From positions 62,001 through 126,000 of the forward strand of contig JACQDB010000138.1 in NCBI GenBank assembly GCA_016201275.1: DNA of 64,000 nt. Reading direction: 5' to 3'. Source of the stretch: Acidobacteriota bacterium (GTDB lineage: Bacteria > Acidobacteriota > Blastocatellia > UBA7656). Shown one piece after another: positions 16,580 to 24,608 of this stretch; the first letter of the stretch is position 1, and the number at the start of each line of letters is the position of its first letter. Both the position numbers and the translations under genes were made by a program. The notes under the pieces were generated by a model. The model was given only the letters and a program-made list of their open reading frames with translations, was not told the DNA's origin and did no database searches.

Positions 16580-16633
16580 CAGATGTCAGATGTCAGATAT
16601 TAGTTTTTACCAGCATCTGACATCTGACATCTG
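16580..16633. repeat. Long perfect hairpin built of GATGTCA repeats
   Basis: A 19-bp perfect inverted repeat (16,580-16,598 with 16,615-16,633) encloses a 16-nt loop. Each arm is itself a tandem repeat of CAGATGT-type 8-mers. It lies between the tube and chaperone genes, just after the tube stop. There is no U-tract after it. It may limit read-through or set the tube:chaperone transcript ratio, or be a mobile REP-like element. Confidence 0.8.
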
Positions 16634-16653
16634 ATCCCCAGCAGGAGAACCCC

Positions 16654-17289
16654 ATGATAAAACGAGTCGAGTCGCGCCCCTTCCGGCTTCATCCCGGCGT
16701 CATTATTGGCGACCGGTTCGTTGATGAGTGCGTCGTTACGATCTTGACACGCGGTGAGAAGAAGGCGCTGGAAAAAGAGCCGGAGGCCGTCCGCGAAGAC
16801 ACCGCCATCGCCTGGTCAATCATACGGCTTGGCGACCTCACCGACCGCACGCTGATTCTTTCGGCTATCAATGACCTTGCCGATGTGGACGTTTCGCGCA
16901 TCACCCAACAGATCGCGAAACTGGAAGCCGATTGCTTCGAGGCGGGTGAAGTTCAGGAACCTGCCATTCGCCGCATCGTCACCACCACAGACATTGTTAG
17001 CCAGCCTTTCGCGCTCAATCCTGGCATCACCGTCAACGGCAAAGAGCAGAAGTCCTGCATTGTGCGCCTGCTGCGTCGCGGCGAAGTCAAACAGATGCAG
17101 GCGCAGAAAGACGAAATGCTTGCCGATGATATGTTCTTCCGGTTTGTCATCGTGCAGATCGGCGAGGTGATAAGCCTCACCAATGACGATATAGACAAGC
17201 TGACCGACGGCGACATCCAGCGTATTCAAGAGGCCTACGCGGAGCTACGGGCGCAATATGCGCCCGAAAGCAAAAGTCTCGACGACTGA
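16654..17289 (+). CDS. Tail assembly chaperone, internally duplicated
   Basis: 211 aa, between the tube and tape-measure genes. The sequence contains two related halves: PFRLHPGVIIGDRFVDECVV...LLTRGE-type (about 7-100) and PFALNPGITVNGKEQKSCIV...LLRRGE-type (about 115-205), the second ending in DIDKLTDGDIQRIQ. This resembles the Mu gp41-like tail assembly protein doubled. It overlaps the next ORF by 32 bases in the +1 frame. Confidence 0.7.
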   Translation: MIKRVESRPFRLHPGVIIGDRFVDECVVTILTRGEKKALEKEPEAVREDTAIAWSIIRLGDLTDRTLILSAINDLADVDVSRITQQIAKLEADCFEAGEVQEPAIRRIVTTTDIVSQPFALNPGITVNGKEQKSCIVRLLRRGEVKQMQAQKDEMLADDMFFRFVIVQIGEVISLTNDDIDKLTDGDIQRIQEAYAELRAQYAPESKSLDD

Positions 17290-17479
17290 TGAGGATGACG
17301 ATCCCGCCGACCGGTTGTTCGCGCAGATCGCCTCGCAGATTATGATCTGCAAATTAGCGGGCGTCTCGCAGGGCGATTATGAAGCGTGGCGCGATTCAAT
17401 GCCCGATGAATATTACACTCTGCTTTGTGAAAAAGTGAGCGAAGAGGATTTCCAGAAAGTCCTGATTCGCATACTCTGA
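17258..17479 (+). CDS. Second tail assembly chaperone ORF, possibly made by frameshift
   Basis: 73 aa with DRLFAQIASQIMICKLAGVSQGDYEAW, the short helical type found between chaperone G and the tape measure. It lies in the +1 frame relative to the upstream ORF and overlaps it. Its only ATG (17,258) has a poor ribosome site (GGAG 13 bases upstream). In the overlap the upstream frame reads GCG CCC GAA, where CCC could allow a +1 slip. Whether it is made alone or as a fusion is not decided. Confidence 0.65.
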   Translation: MRPKAKVSTTDEDDDPADRLFAQIASQIMICKLAGVSQGDYEAWRDSMPDEYYTLLCEKVSEEDFQKVLIRIL

Positions 17480-20055
17480 TGCCGACCAATACTTATGAAA
17501 TCATAGGCCGATTCCGTGCCGATAATATCCTGCTGGGCTTCACGAAAATCAGTGATGCGGCAAAGCGGCTCGAAGACCGCGCCAAAGCCAATCAACGTGC
17601 CTGGCAGAATCAGACGACCGCCTTCAGCCGATTCTATGCCAATTATTCGCGTATGGCTGGTGCCGGGCGCGAGATTTCCGGCATCTGGCAGCACCAGGTT
17701 CACTCGCTCGAAAAGTACCACGAAGCGGCGATGAAGGTGGCCGCCGTGCAGCAACGCCTCTATACGCTCAATCTGAAGCCGGAAGAAAATCAGAAGGCGA
17801 TGAAGGGCATTGAAGACGTGGTAAAGAATCTTCGCGGCATGAGGATTGATGAAGTAACCGAGAATTTCCTTGATCTTCATTCTGCACTCGGCTCTGTGGA
17901 TCACGCACTTGATTTGCTCGGCGATGCCAGCAAATACCGCTTCAATATGAAAGCGCTGTTTGGTGAAAAGTTTTCCTCCGAGCAGATAGATCAACAAATC
18001 CTCAGCTCCTTCAAATTCCTTGAGCAGACCGGCGTGATGCGCGCCACGGGCGCAATGGGAGCCGACGGCAAGAAGCTGTTTACCGAAGCCGACAAACACC
18101 GCGCTCAGGAATACTTTGACGTAATCAGCAAGATTACTGCCGCAACCGCCGGACGCATCACCGGCACAGAGTTGCAGCAACTGGCAGGGCGCGGCGGAAT
18201 GTCTTTGATGGGGCTGACGCCTGAAGGTTTGAAAAACCTCGTCTTCATCATGCAGGAGATGGGCGGCAGTGCGACCGGCACCAGTTTGTCGAGCGCCTTT
18301 CAAAAGTTCGTCGGCGGCACTATGAAGCAGTCGAGCATGAAGGAATTGCAGGCGCTCGGACTGCTTGATTTGAAAAAAGTCGAGTTCAATAAATCAGGGA
18401 TTCCAAAACACATTCAACCCGGCGCGATTCCAATTGCCGACCTCTTGCAGAAAGATCCTTTGGCTTTTGCCGATGCGATGGCGAAAGCCATGAAGGAAAA
18501 GAAGGGCATTGACCCGAATAATGTTGATCAGGTGACTAAAGAGCTTGCCAATATCGTCGGCGGTCAGGGCAAGACGACGGGCAATTTGCTGGCGAAACTT
18601 ATCATCATGCGCGATGTCGTTCGCAAAGACGCCGAGATTGTCAGCAATGCCAAAGGCGTCAACGAGCAGTACGCGCAGTCGCTTACTTCGATTGCCGGAA
18701 AAATTGAAGAACTGAAAGCGGCGCGCGAGAATTTCCGGGCAAGCGTCGGCCAGGGGTTGCTGGGCATTGAAGGCTCATTGATGAGAAACCTTCAGCCGGT
18801 CATTAAGGGATTATCCGACTTCTTTTTACTGCATCCGCAGGCTGCACGAATGGCGGCTGAAATTTTGCTGCTCAGCAAAGGGCTTAGCGCCATGGCCAAA
18901 ACCGCAGCGGTTTTGCGTATGGCTGGAATGTTCGGGAGCGCTGGTAATCGAGGTGCTGCAGGCATAACGGCACTACAGCAAGCCGCCGTTCTTGGCGGCA
19001 ATCCTGCTGCCGTTTCCAGTGCAGCGAGAACAACTGGTATAGGAATCGGCGGTGGCTTAGCTGGCGGCATCGCTGCGGGACTTGGCGCTGGCATCGCTTT
19101 ATTCGCTATCGGTGAAGCCATACAGGTGCATTTGGCATCGGTTGCGGATTTGCAGGATGCAAAGTCCGCAGGGCTGGAACTCGGAAAGTCAATCAAGGAT
19201 GGGCTGCTTGAAGAGCTGAAAGCAGGAACCGAAGAAGCGAAGCGCGAGATTCGCAAAATCAGAGCGCCACAGGAAGCCAAACTTCGCGTTAAGAATCTGC
19301 AAATTGATCGAGGGATTGGCGAACTGGATAATACCCGCGTTCCCGAGTTTATGAGCGCTCTGGCGTCATTAACCTTTGGCGCGGATAAATCTTACGAAAA
19401 AGGTTATGGTTATTCTCCGAAATATGGAGAGGGCGCGACAAGAGCTTTTATTGCTGAAGAGTTAAAAAAGCAGCAATTCAGATCGGCTGAAGACATCGCG
19501 GCCTTCTTGAAGGAAGCGCGAGAATCGCTTACCAAAGGCGGTTCCGGTGAACTGTACGGCACTCTGGAAGAGATGGTTAAGCGACTCTATCCGGGGATGA
19601 CAGAAGTCGCGCAAATGCAGATGCGCGCAGAAGAAAAGCTGGCGGAAGCCGCGCAGGGAGCATCCGGCGCTTTAGATACATTTTCGGGTAAACTTAATTT
19701 GTTCACCCCGTCAACCGGACAACCCGAGAAGCCGGGGCTTTTCCCCAAAAAAGAATTCAACCTAAAGCCCCGGCCATTTGCAACCGGCGGTATCGTTATG
19801 CGCCCGATCAACGCGCTGATCGGCGAACGCGGCCCGGAAGCTGTCATTCCGCTTCACCGAATGCAGGCAATGATGGCAGGTAGGTCATCGGCTGGTGACT
19901 TCCAGCTTCATGTCCACAATCATATCAGCGGCGATGTCAGCGCGGAAACCATTGCGAAAGTGGAAGCAGCAACGCGGCGTGCGGTGCTTGATAGCAAGCG
20001 AGAGATTTTGTCAGCGATCAATGAGGAGTACCGTGACCGACAACTTGCCTCTTAG
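17479..20055 (+). CDS. Tail tape measure protein
   Basis: The 858-aa protein sets tail length. It is largely helical, with a hydrophobic glycine-rich segment at about residues 515-550 (GGLAGGIAAGLGAGIALFAI) and the common tape-measure ending ATGGIV...NALIGERGPEAVIPL near 770-795. It starts with TGATG overlap to the chaperone ORF. If the usual ~1.5 angstrom per residue holds, the tail is about 125 nm. Confidence 0.92.
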   Translation: MPTNTYEIIGRFRADNILLGFTKISDAAKRLEDRAKANQRAWQNQTTAFSRFYANYSRMAGAGREISGIWQHQVHSLEKYHEAAMKVAAVQQRLYTLNLKPEENQKAMKGIEDVVKNLRGMRIDEVTENFLDLHSALGSVDHALDLLGDASKYRFNMKALFGEKFSSEQIDQQILSSFKFLEQTGVMRATGAMGADGKKLFTEADKHRAQEYFDVISKITAATAGRITGTELQQLAGRGGMSLMGLTPEGLKNLVFIMQEMGGSATGTSLSSAFQKFVGGTMKQSSMKELQALGLLDLKKVEFNKSGIPKHIQPGAIPIADLLQKDPLAFADAMAKAMKEKKGIDPNNVDQVTKELANIVGGQGKTTGNLLAKLIIMRDVVRKDAEIVSNAKGVNEQYAQSLTSIAGKIEELKAARENFRASVGQGLLGIEGSLMRNLQPVIKGLSDFFLLHPQAARMAAEILLLSKGLSAMAKTAAVLRMAGMFGSAGNRGAAGITALQQAAVLGGNPAAVSSAARTTGIGIGGGLAGGIAAGLGAGIALFAIGEAIQVHLASVADLQDAKSAGLELGKSIKDGLLEELKAGTEEAKREIRKIRAPQEAKLRVKNLQIDRGIGELDNTRVPEFMSALASLTFGADKSYEKGYGYSPKYGEGATRAFIAEELKKQQFRSAEDIAAFLKEARESLTKGGSGELYGTLEEMVKRLYPGMTEVAQMQMRAEEKLAEAAQGASGALDTFSGKLNLFTPSTGQPEKPGLFPKKEFNLKPRPFATGGIVMRPINALIGERGPEAVIPLHRMQAMMAGRSSAGDFQLHVHNHISGDVSAETIAKVEAATRRAVLDSKREILSAINEEYRDRQLAS

Positions 20056-20062
20056 TTCGGGT

Positions 20063-20320
20063 TTATTTTGCGACCCGAAAAATCACCAGTAGGAGACCAA
20101 GCACGATCAGACCATAACCTAGCGCGCCGATGCCATTAGCTTTAAAAAGAACTGCGATGATAACTCCAGCGACAATGATTAATATTTGCAGCAGACTGAG
20201 GATGCCGGACGATTCGCTTTCATAAGATTGAGGAGGGAGATTCGGTCTCCCGCACGCCGGGCAATTTACGGCTACTGTTGAAATTCGCTGATTGCAATCC
20301 GGGCAAGCGATGAGTGGCAT
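20063..20320 (-). CDS. Zinc-ribbon membrane protein on the opposite strand (moron candidate)
   Basis: 85 aa, encoded leftward inside the rightward tail operon. CPDC and CPAC pairs form an N-terminal zinc ribbon (residues 6-24), followed by two hydrophobic helices (about 43-62 and 65-82). ACAGGAGG lies 6-7 bases before its ATG, so it is a genuine gene and not a shadow. Its own promoter would be needed, in the 20,321-20,409 gap. Role unknown. Lysogenic conversion or superinfection exclusion is possible but only inferred. Confidence 0.75.
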   Translation of the reverse strand: MPLIACPDCNQRISTVAVNCPACGRPNLPPQSYESESSGILSLLQILIIVAGVIIAVLFKANGIGALGYGLIVLGLLLVIFRVAK

Positions 20321-20377
20321 AGCAGCCTCCTGTTAGGTTTTCGGCGCGATTCTATTCTTTTAGCTCATAAAACGCAA

Positions 20378-20394
20378 TGCCGCACGTTGCGGCA
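20378..20394. repeat. Intergenic hairpin repeat, copy 2
   Basis: TGCCGCA-CGT-TGCGGCA, 7-bp perfect stem, ending 15 bases before the ATG at 20,410. It argues against the upstream in-frame ATG at 20,377, which lies inside the hairpin. Confidence 0.75.
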
Positions 20395-20409
20395 AATCTC
20401 CTGACCACC

Positions 20410-20901
20410 ATGGCAGAAGTCACCATCAATCCATCGCCGATTGACCGTTTTCCGAAGGTCACGCCGCCAAAGCATTCAGGCGTCTCAGCGCGATTGACCT
20501 CGCTTGATGGCGGCGGCACGTTCGGGTTCCGTATCCCGCCATCGGAGCAGGATCGCTCAACCGAGGCCGACTGGCAGCGTGCCGGGGTGGCGCAGGCGAG
20601 TTTGCAGTTTGTCGAATACGCCGGCACCTCGAAAACCCGCGTCATCAAGTTTACGCTCGATGCCTACGACCGACCGGGCGGCGAAAGCAATTCGCTCGAA
20701 GCCGAAATCAGGTTGCTGGAATCGTTCGCCGAACGCGCGCCGGGCAAAAAGCGCGCCCACAAATGCCGCTACAGCCAAGGCGAGCAGGCATTCCTGTGCG
20801 TCGTCAAACGGGTGAGCATCCTGCAACGCCGGGTCGGCAAAACCGGCGGCGCGCTTCAGGCAGCCGATTGCTCGATTGAGCTTGAGGTCCTGCCGGGATG
20901 A
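20410..20901 (+). CDS. Tail-tube initiator-type protein next to LysM protein (CIS tube-like)
   Basis: 163 aa from ATG 20,410. The order tape measure - this protein - LysM - hub matches contractile injection systems, where this slot holds the adaptor between tube and hub. PPKHSGVSARLTSLDGGGTFGFRIPP and the C-terminal ADCSIELEVLPG are beta-type. Family assignment is tentative and position is the main argument. ATGA overlap to the next ORF. Confidence 0.5.
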   Translation: MAEVTINPSPIDRFPKVTPPKHSGVSARLTSLDGGGTFGFRIPPSEQDRSTEADWQRAGVAQASLQFVEYAGTSKTRVIKFTLDAYDRPGGESNSLEAEIRLLESFAERAPGKKRAHKCRYSQGEQAFLCVVKRVSILQRRVGKTGGALQAADCSIELEVLPG

Positions 20902-21041
20902 AGCGCCTTGCCTCAATCGTTCTTTTTATTACCCTGATCGCCATTGCGGTTTTCGCGGCATTGGTTGATCACAACTACTGGGCGGCGTTTGTCTTTCTGG
21001 TCGTCGCCATGTTTTTCGCCGATGTGGTTTTCGATGGCTAG
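20898..21041 (+). CDS. Tiny membrane protein (47 aa)
   Basis: Starts with ATGA at the previous stop and ends with ATGGCTAG, overlapping the LysM start. Two hydrophobic helices (about residues 5-22 and 28-45) are joined by DHNYW. The double overlap supports a translated gene. Unusual between baseplate genes. Function unknown. Confidence 0.5.
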   Translation: MKRLASIVLFITLIAIAVFAALVDHNYWAAFVFLVVAMFFADVVFDG

Positions 21042-21297
21042 ACCAAAATCCATTTACGAACGGCTGACCGGTTCAACACTGCCGCCGCCCGATGTGCGCG
21101 AACGCGGCCACGCCGTCATTCAGGGCGAAAGTCTGTTGTCTATCGCCAACCGCGAATACACGCTTGAGGAGTACGATGCGAGCCTGTGGCGCGAAATTGG
21201 TTTGCAAAACCGGATTGAGAATCCGTTTACGCTGGACACTGATTATCGCGGCAAACTGCTTCGCATTCCAGCAAAGCCGCTGCCGGATTTCGTATGA
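21034..21297 (+). CDS. LysM-domain tail protein (gpX / T4 gp53-like)
   Basis: 87 aa from ATG 21,034, which overlaps the previous TAG. HAVIQGESLLSIANREY...LWREIGLQNRI...GKLLRIPAKPLP is a LysM domain with its usual start (xxVxxGDSLxxIA-like) and end. Such proteins sit at the baseplate hub and bind glycan or stabilise the hub. Overlaps the hub gene by ATGA. Confidence 0.85.
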   Translation: MARPKSIYERLTGSTLPPPDVRERGHAVIQGESLLSIANREYTLEEYDASLWREIGLQNRIENPFTLDTDYRGKLLRIPAKPLPDFV

Positions 21298-22358
21298 GCG
21301 ACCGACTGGCCTGCAAGTTTCGCGTCACCATCGGTGGGCGTGTCTATGAAAACGGCGCGGAATCCGCCGCACCAGGGCAACCCATATCCCTGAACATCAC
21401 GCACAGAGATCAGGAAGCCAGCCAGTTGGAGTTGCTGGTCTTTGACAACGTGACGATGGGCGATGTGCCGTTCCCCGAATACAACTCCATTCCCAATCCG
21501 CGCATAAATGAAAACATCCCGATTGAGGCGTGGGCGGGATGGGACGAAGAGGAGTTGGTAAAGGTCTTCGAGGGCATCCTGCTCAAAAAGAGTGCCAATA
21601 TGCTCCAGAGTCAGACGCGCTTTGTCGGAACCCACGAATCCTTCAAGCTCCGCAAGCGCGGCAAGGTTCACGTGCTCAAAAACCTCACGGCCAGAGAGAT
21701 GATCATCCGCAAGGCCAGAGAGGAAGGCATCGAGGTGCAGTTCCACCCGTCTGCGGCCTCTGACCCGGCGCTTAATACCCCGGTCGAGCGCTTCTTTCAA
21801 CTGGGCGAACCGCAGTGGCCGCTGATCCGCCGCTGGCTGGTTGCCAACGGCTTCATCGCCAACACCATAAAGAAAAACGTCATCGTCATTCGACGAGACA
21901 AGACCGGCGGACGCCAGTTCAGTTTCAAACGCGGCGATGAAAACATCATCAGCCTTTCGATCTCTCAGGAGCAGAAGCGCGACGAGCGCTCAGGCCGTCG
22001 CAAAGGCCATACGCACGAGCACAAGCCGGGCAGGCACTGGTCGCGGGAATTTAAGGAGACCGACGACGGCAGTCGCGCGGTCGAGCCGGTGCGCCCACCG
22101 ATTGGCCGCGACACGAAAACCAAAAAGGTGCCGTTTGCGCGCTTCGCCCAGTCCGGCAAGGCCAAACGCCGGAAGGTGGAAGGCGATGAGCTGTCGCTGA
22201 CCGTCAGATTACAGCCCGAAATGCGGAACGAGGAGATTATTCAGATCAGCGGTTTCGGTCCGCAGATTGACGGCCAGTGGCAGACCTCGGAGGTCGTTCA
22301 CCGGCTGGGCTACGGTCCGGCGCAGACCGAAATCAAAGCCTGGAGACCGGCGCAATGA
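21294..22358 (+). CDS. Baseplate hub protein, gpD / gp27-like
   Basis: The 354-aa protein has an N-terminal beta domain (LACKFRVTIGGRVYENG) and a later region LTAREMIIRKAREEGIEVQF with WPLIRRWLVANGFIAN, the pattern of P2 gpD (late control D) hubs where a helix precedes the second barrel. A basic linker (about 225-265) precedes the C-terminal part. It caps the tube and holds the spike encoded next (ATGA overlap). Confidence 0.85.
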   Translation: MSDRLACKFRVTIGGRVYENGAESAAPGQPISLNITHRDQEASQLELLVFDNVTMGDVPFPEYNSIPNPRINENIPIEAWAGWDEEELVKVFEGILLKKSANMLQSQTRFVGTHESFKLRKRGKVHVLKNLTAREMIIRKAREEGIEVQFHPSAASDPALNTPVERFFQLGEPQWPLIRRWLVANGFIANTIKKNVIVIRRDKTGGRQFSFKRGDENIISLSISQEQKRDERSGRRKGHTHEHKPGRHWSREFKETDDGSRAVEPVRPPIGRDTKTKKVPFARFAQSGKAKRRKVEGDELSLTVRLQPEMRNEEIIQISGFGPQIDGQWQTSEVVHRLGYGPAQTEIKAWRPAQ

Positions 22359-23092
22359 AGCCGACGCACAGTTCCAATCGCAACGACTTTATTGGCGCAG
22401 GCGTCAATGCCGCGCAGGGCGAATACCTCGACGGGCGCTTCTTCGGTTTTCAGTGGGGCCGGGTGACCGACAACCAAGACCCGGAGTTTCAGGGGCGGAT
22501 TATCGCCAATCTGGAATGGCTGGAAGAGGAAGGCTCGGAGTTTGAGACCGGCTGGCTCACGCGCATCGTGCCGTGGGCGGGGCCGACGAAGATGGAACGT
22601 GGGCGGCGCTTTGCTTTTGACGGCCCGTTACCCGAAGTCGGCTCCGTGGTCATCGTGGCCTTCATCAACGGCAACCCGGCGGACGGCTGCTACTTCGGCC
22701 AGCCGATGTATTTCGAGAACGACACCGGCGCGCCGGAACTCGAAAAGGATGAGCACCGCGACTGGTCGCTGCGAATCTCGTTGCAGAACGGCTTTGAGTT
22801 GATGGTGGATACCGAGGGCAATGCGGCGTTTGTCATCCCCGGCAATATGATGATCAAGGGCAACGGCAACACCGTGCAGATCAGTTCTCGCGGTGAGGTC
22901 ATCGTGATGGGCACGGATGCGACCATCGAAGGCAAGTCGGTGTTGAAACTCCGGGGCGTGACCATTGACCAGACCAACTATCCGAGGCCGGAGGAAGCCG
23001 AAGAGGTACGCCAGCGCACTATTGAAATGTACAAAGGCCCGCCGGGGCGCAAAGACCCTGGCATCAAAAAAATTCCGAGGCTCGAATCATGA
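22355..23092 (+). CDS. Baseplate spike protein, gpV / gp5 OB-fold type
   Basis: 245 aa from ATG 22,355. WGRVTDNQDPEFQGRI then LTRIVPWAGP and PEVGSVVIVAFINGNPADGCYFG is the OB-fold region of gpV/VgrG-type spikes. The C-terminal half has repeating short beta strands (VQISSRGEVIVMGTDATIEG), suited to a trimeric needle. No enzymatic domain is seen. Confidence 0.9.
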   Translation: MKPTHSSNRNDFIGAGVNAAQGEYLDGRFFGFQWGRVTDNQDPEFQGRIIANLEWLEEEGSEFETGWLTRIVPWAGPTKMERGRRFAFDGPLPEVGSVVIVAFINGNPADGCYFGQPMYFENDTGAPELEKDEHRDWSLRISLQNGFELMVDTEGNAAFVIPGNMMIKGNGNTVQISSRGEVIVMGTDATIEGKSVLKLRGVTIDQTNYPRPEEAEEVRQRTIEMYKGPPGRKDPGIKKIPRLES

Positions 23093-23652
23093 CAAAACTT
23101 TATGACGCCGAGCCGGTGCAGCGGCTGGTTGACGTAGTGCTGCCGCGCACCTCGGCGGCGGTGATGAACAACCCGGTGCTGCAGGCGCTGCGCCAGCTCG
23201 ATGAATTCGGCTGGAAGGGCTGCACGCCCCAGCACCGCAACCTGAAGATGCGCCAGTCGTTTTCGCACCTCAGCAACGCGGCGCTCGTCGAGCATATCGC
23301 GCACGCCAAGCGCTTCATCATGGAGCACGTGCGCGCCTATATTGACGGCTTCCTGCCAACCATTCTTCGCAAGATCAAATACGCGATTGATAAGGTGAAA
23401 ATCATCCGCTACATCATCCGGTTGGTGGCGACCTTAAACTACCTGTCGCAACTGATCGCCCACGAAATCGCCCTGGCCAATCAGTGGGCGCGTGAGAATT
23501 TGCTGAATCTGGAATACGCCATCAATCAGGTGTCGCCCGCCCATCTGCGAACCGCTGCCGAACGCGAACTGGTGTCAACCTTGAATCGCGCCAAGTCAAA
23601 GATTGAGCAGCAGATTGTCGAAAACACCCAGATGCTCACCTGCCTGGTCTAA
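23089..23652 (+). CDS. Hypothetical helical baseplate-region protein (187 aa)
   Basis: ATGA overlap with the spike gene. Mostly helical, basic, with a hydrophobic stretch in the middle (IIRYIIRLVATLNYLSQLIAHEI). No family recognised. It may bridge hub and wedge. Confidence 0.55.
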   Translation: MTKLYDAEPVQRLVDVVLPRTSAAVMNNPVLQALRQLDEFGWKGCTPQHRNLKMRQSFSHLSNAALVEHIAHAKRFIMEHVRAYIDGFLPTILRKIKYAIDKVKIIRYIIRLVATLNYLSQLIAHEIALANQWARENLLNLEYAINQVSPAHLRTAAERELVSTLNRAKSKIEQQIVENTQMLTCLV

Positions 23653-23655
23653 GCG

Positions 23656-24207
23656 ATGACAGAGCAAGAACTCCTAACGGCGTTTGCGGCGCTTGATACC
23701 GCTTCACAGGAAGAGACCGCGCAGTTGCTTGAGCAGATTGACGCGGCGGAATCGTCCATCGCTACGGCGGGCGAGGAACTCAACAGCCAGATTGCGGCGG
23801 CAGAGGCGACGCTGCAACCGGCCATTGATGAGTACAACGCCAATGTCGAGACGGCGCAGACCAGGGCCGACGCGGCGCAGGCGTCGGCAGATCAGGCGCA
23901 GGCGGTTGACGCAACCGATGAAATCGCGGCGATCAGCGCGATCAGCGCGCCGACGGTAACCGGCACGGAGATCGCCGACATCCAGGCGGCCTTTGATGCG
24001 CTGGTATCGGCGGTAAACACGCAGATTACCAACATCAAAGCGGCGCTCACCAGTTTGAACAATCCCGAAGCCATCGGACATCTGAAAGCTGCGGCAGGCG
24101 ATTTGGCCACCTCAAACAACGCCATCATCGCGGCGGCACTGCCACCGGCGGTTGACCCGCAGCCGGAGATGGACGCGGCGTTTGCCCAGATTGAAGGACT
24201 GCTATGA
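23656..24207 (+). CDS. Alanine-rich coiled-coil protein (183 aa)
   Basis: Very rich in Ala, Glu, Gln and Thr with heptad-like spacing over residues 1-90, then a second helical part after ISAISAPTVTG. Starts three bases after the previous stop and overlaps the gp25 gene (ATGA). Low-complexity composition limits any call. A structural baseplate or fibre-base role fits the place. Confidence 0.55.
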   Translation: MTEQELLTAFAALDTASQEETAQLLEQIDAAESSIATAGEELNSQIAAAEATLQPAIDEYNANVETAQTRADAAQASADQAQAVDATDEIAAISAISAPTVTGTEIADIQAAFDALVSAVNTQITNIKAALTSLNNPEAIGHLKAAAGDLATSNNAIIAAALPPAVDPQPEMDAAFAQIEGLL

Positions 24208-24578
24208 AATCGCTTCTCGGCACCTCGGTAGCCTTTCCATTTCGTCCAAATGGCAGGGGCGGTCTCGCGCTCTCCGTCGGCGAAGAGGCCGTCAACGATT
24301 CGATCAAAGCCATTATTGAATCCCTGCGCGGCTCGCACCTGATGGAACCCTGGCTTGGACTGCCGTCCTGGATTTTCAAACCCATCGAAGACGCGCAGGC
24401 GATTGCCTACGTCATCAGGCAGGCGCTGGTTGACGGCGATGATCGTATTGACCCGGCGCGTATCGAAGTCGAGGCCGACATCGGCGACGACGGGTTACTG
24501 AAGGTCGCGGTCACTTATGCGATTCGCGGCGACTTTTCCACCCGCACCTTACAAACCGGATTCCGATTGCTCGGCTGA
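24204..24578 (+). CDS. Baseplate wedge protein, gpW / gp25-like
   Basis: 124 aa. FPFRPNGRGGLALSVGEEAVNDSIKAII matches the start of T4 gp25/P2 gpW, which has lysozyme-like topology without activity, and the C-terminus (ARIEVEADIGDDGLLKVAVTYAI) matches its beta end. It forms part of the inner baseplate wedge with the gpJ-like protein encoded next. Confidence 0.9.
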   Translation: MKSLLGTSVAFPFRPNGRGGLALSVGEEAVNDSIKAIIESLRGSHLMEPWLGLPSWIFKPIEDAQAIAYVIRQALVDGDDRIDPARIEVEADIGDDGLLKVAVTYAIRGDFSTRTLQTGFRLLG

Positions 24579-24601
24579 CACTTCTGACACTTCTGACACT
24601 T
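24575..24601 (+). repeat. Tandem 9-bp repeat x3
   Basis: CTGACACTT is repeated three times without interruption, beginning at the stop codon of the gp25-like gene and ending 8 bases before the gpJ-like start. It occupies most of the short gap. Confidence 0.8.
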
Positions 24602-24608
24602 TCAGGTT

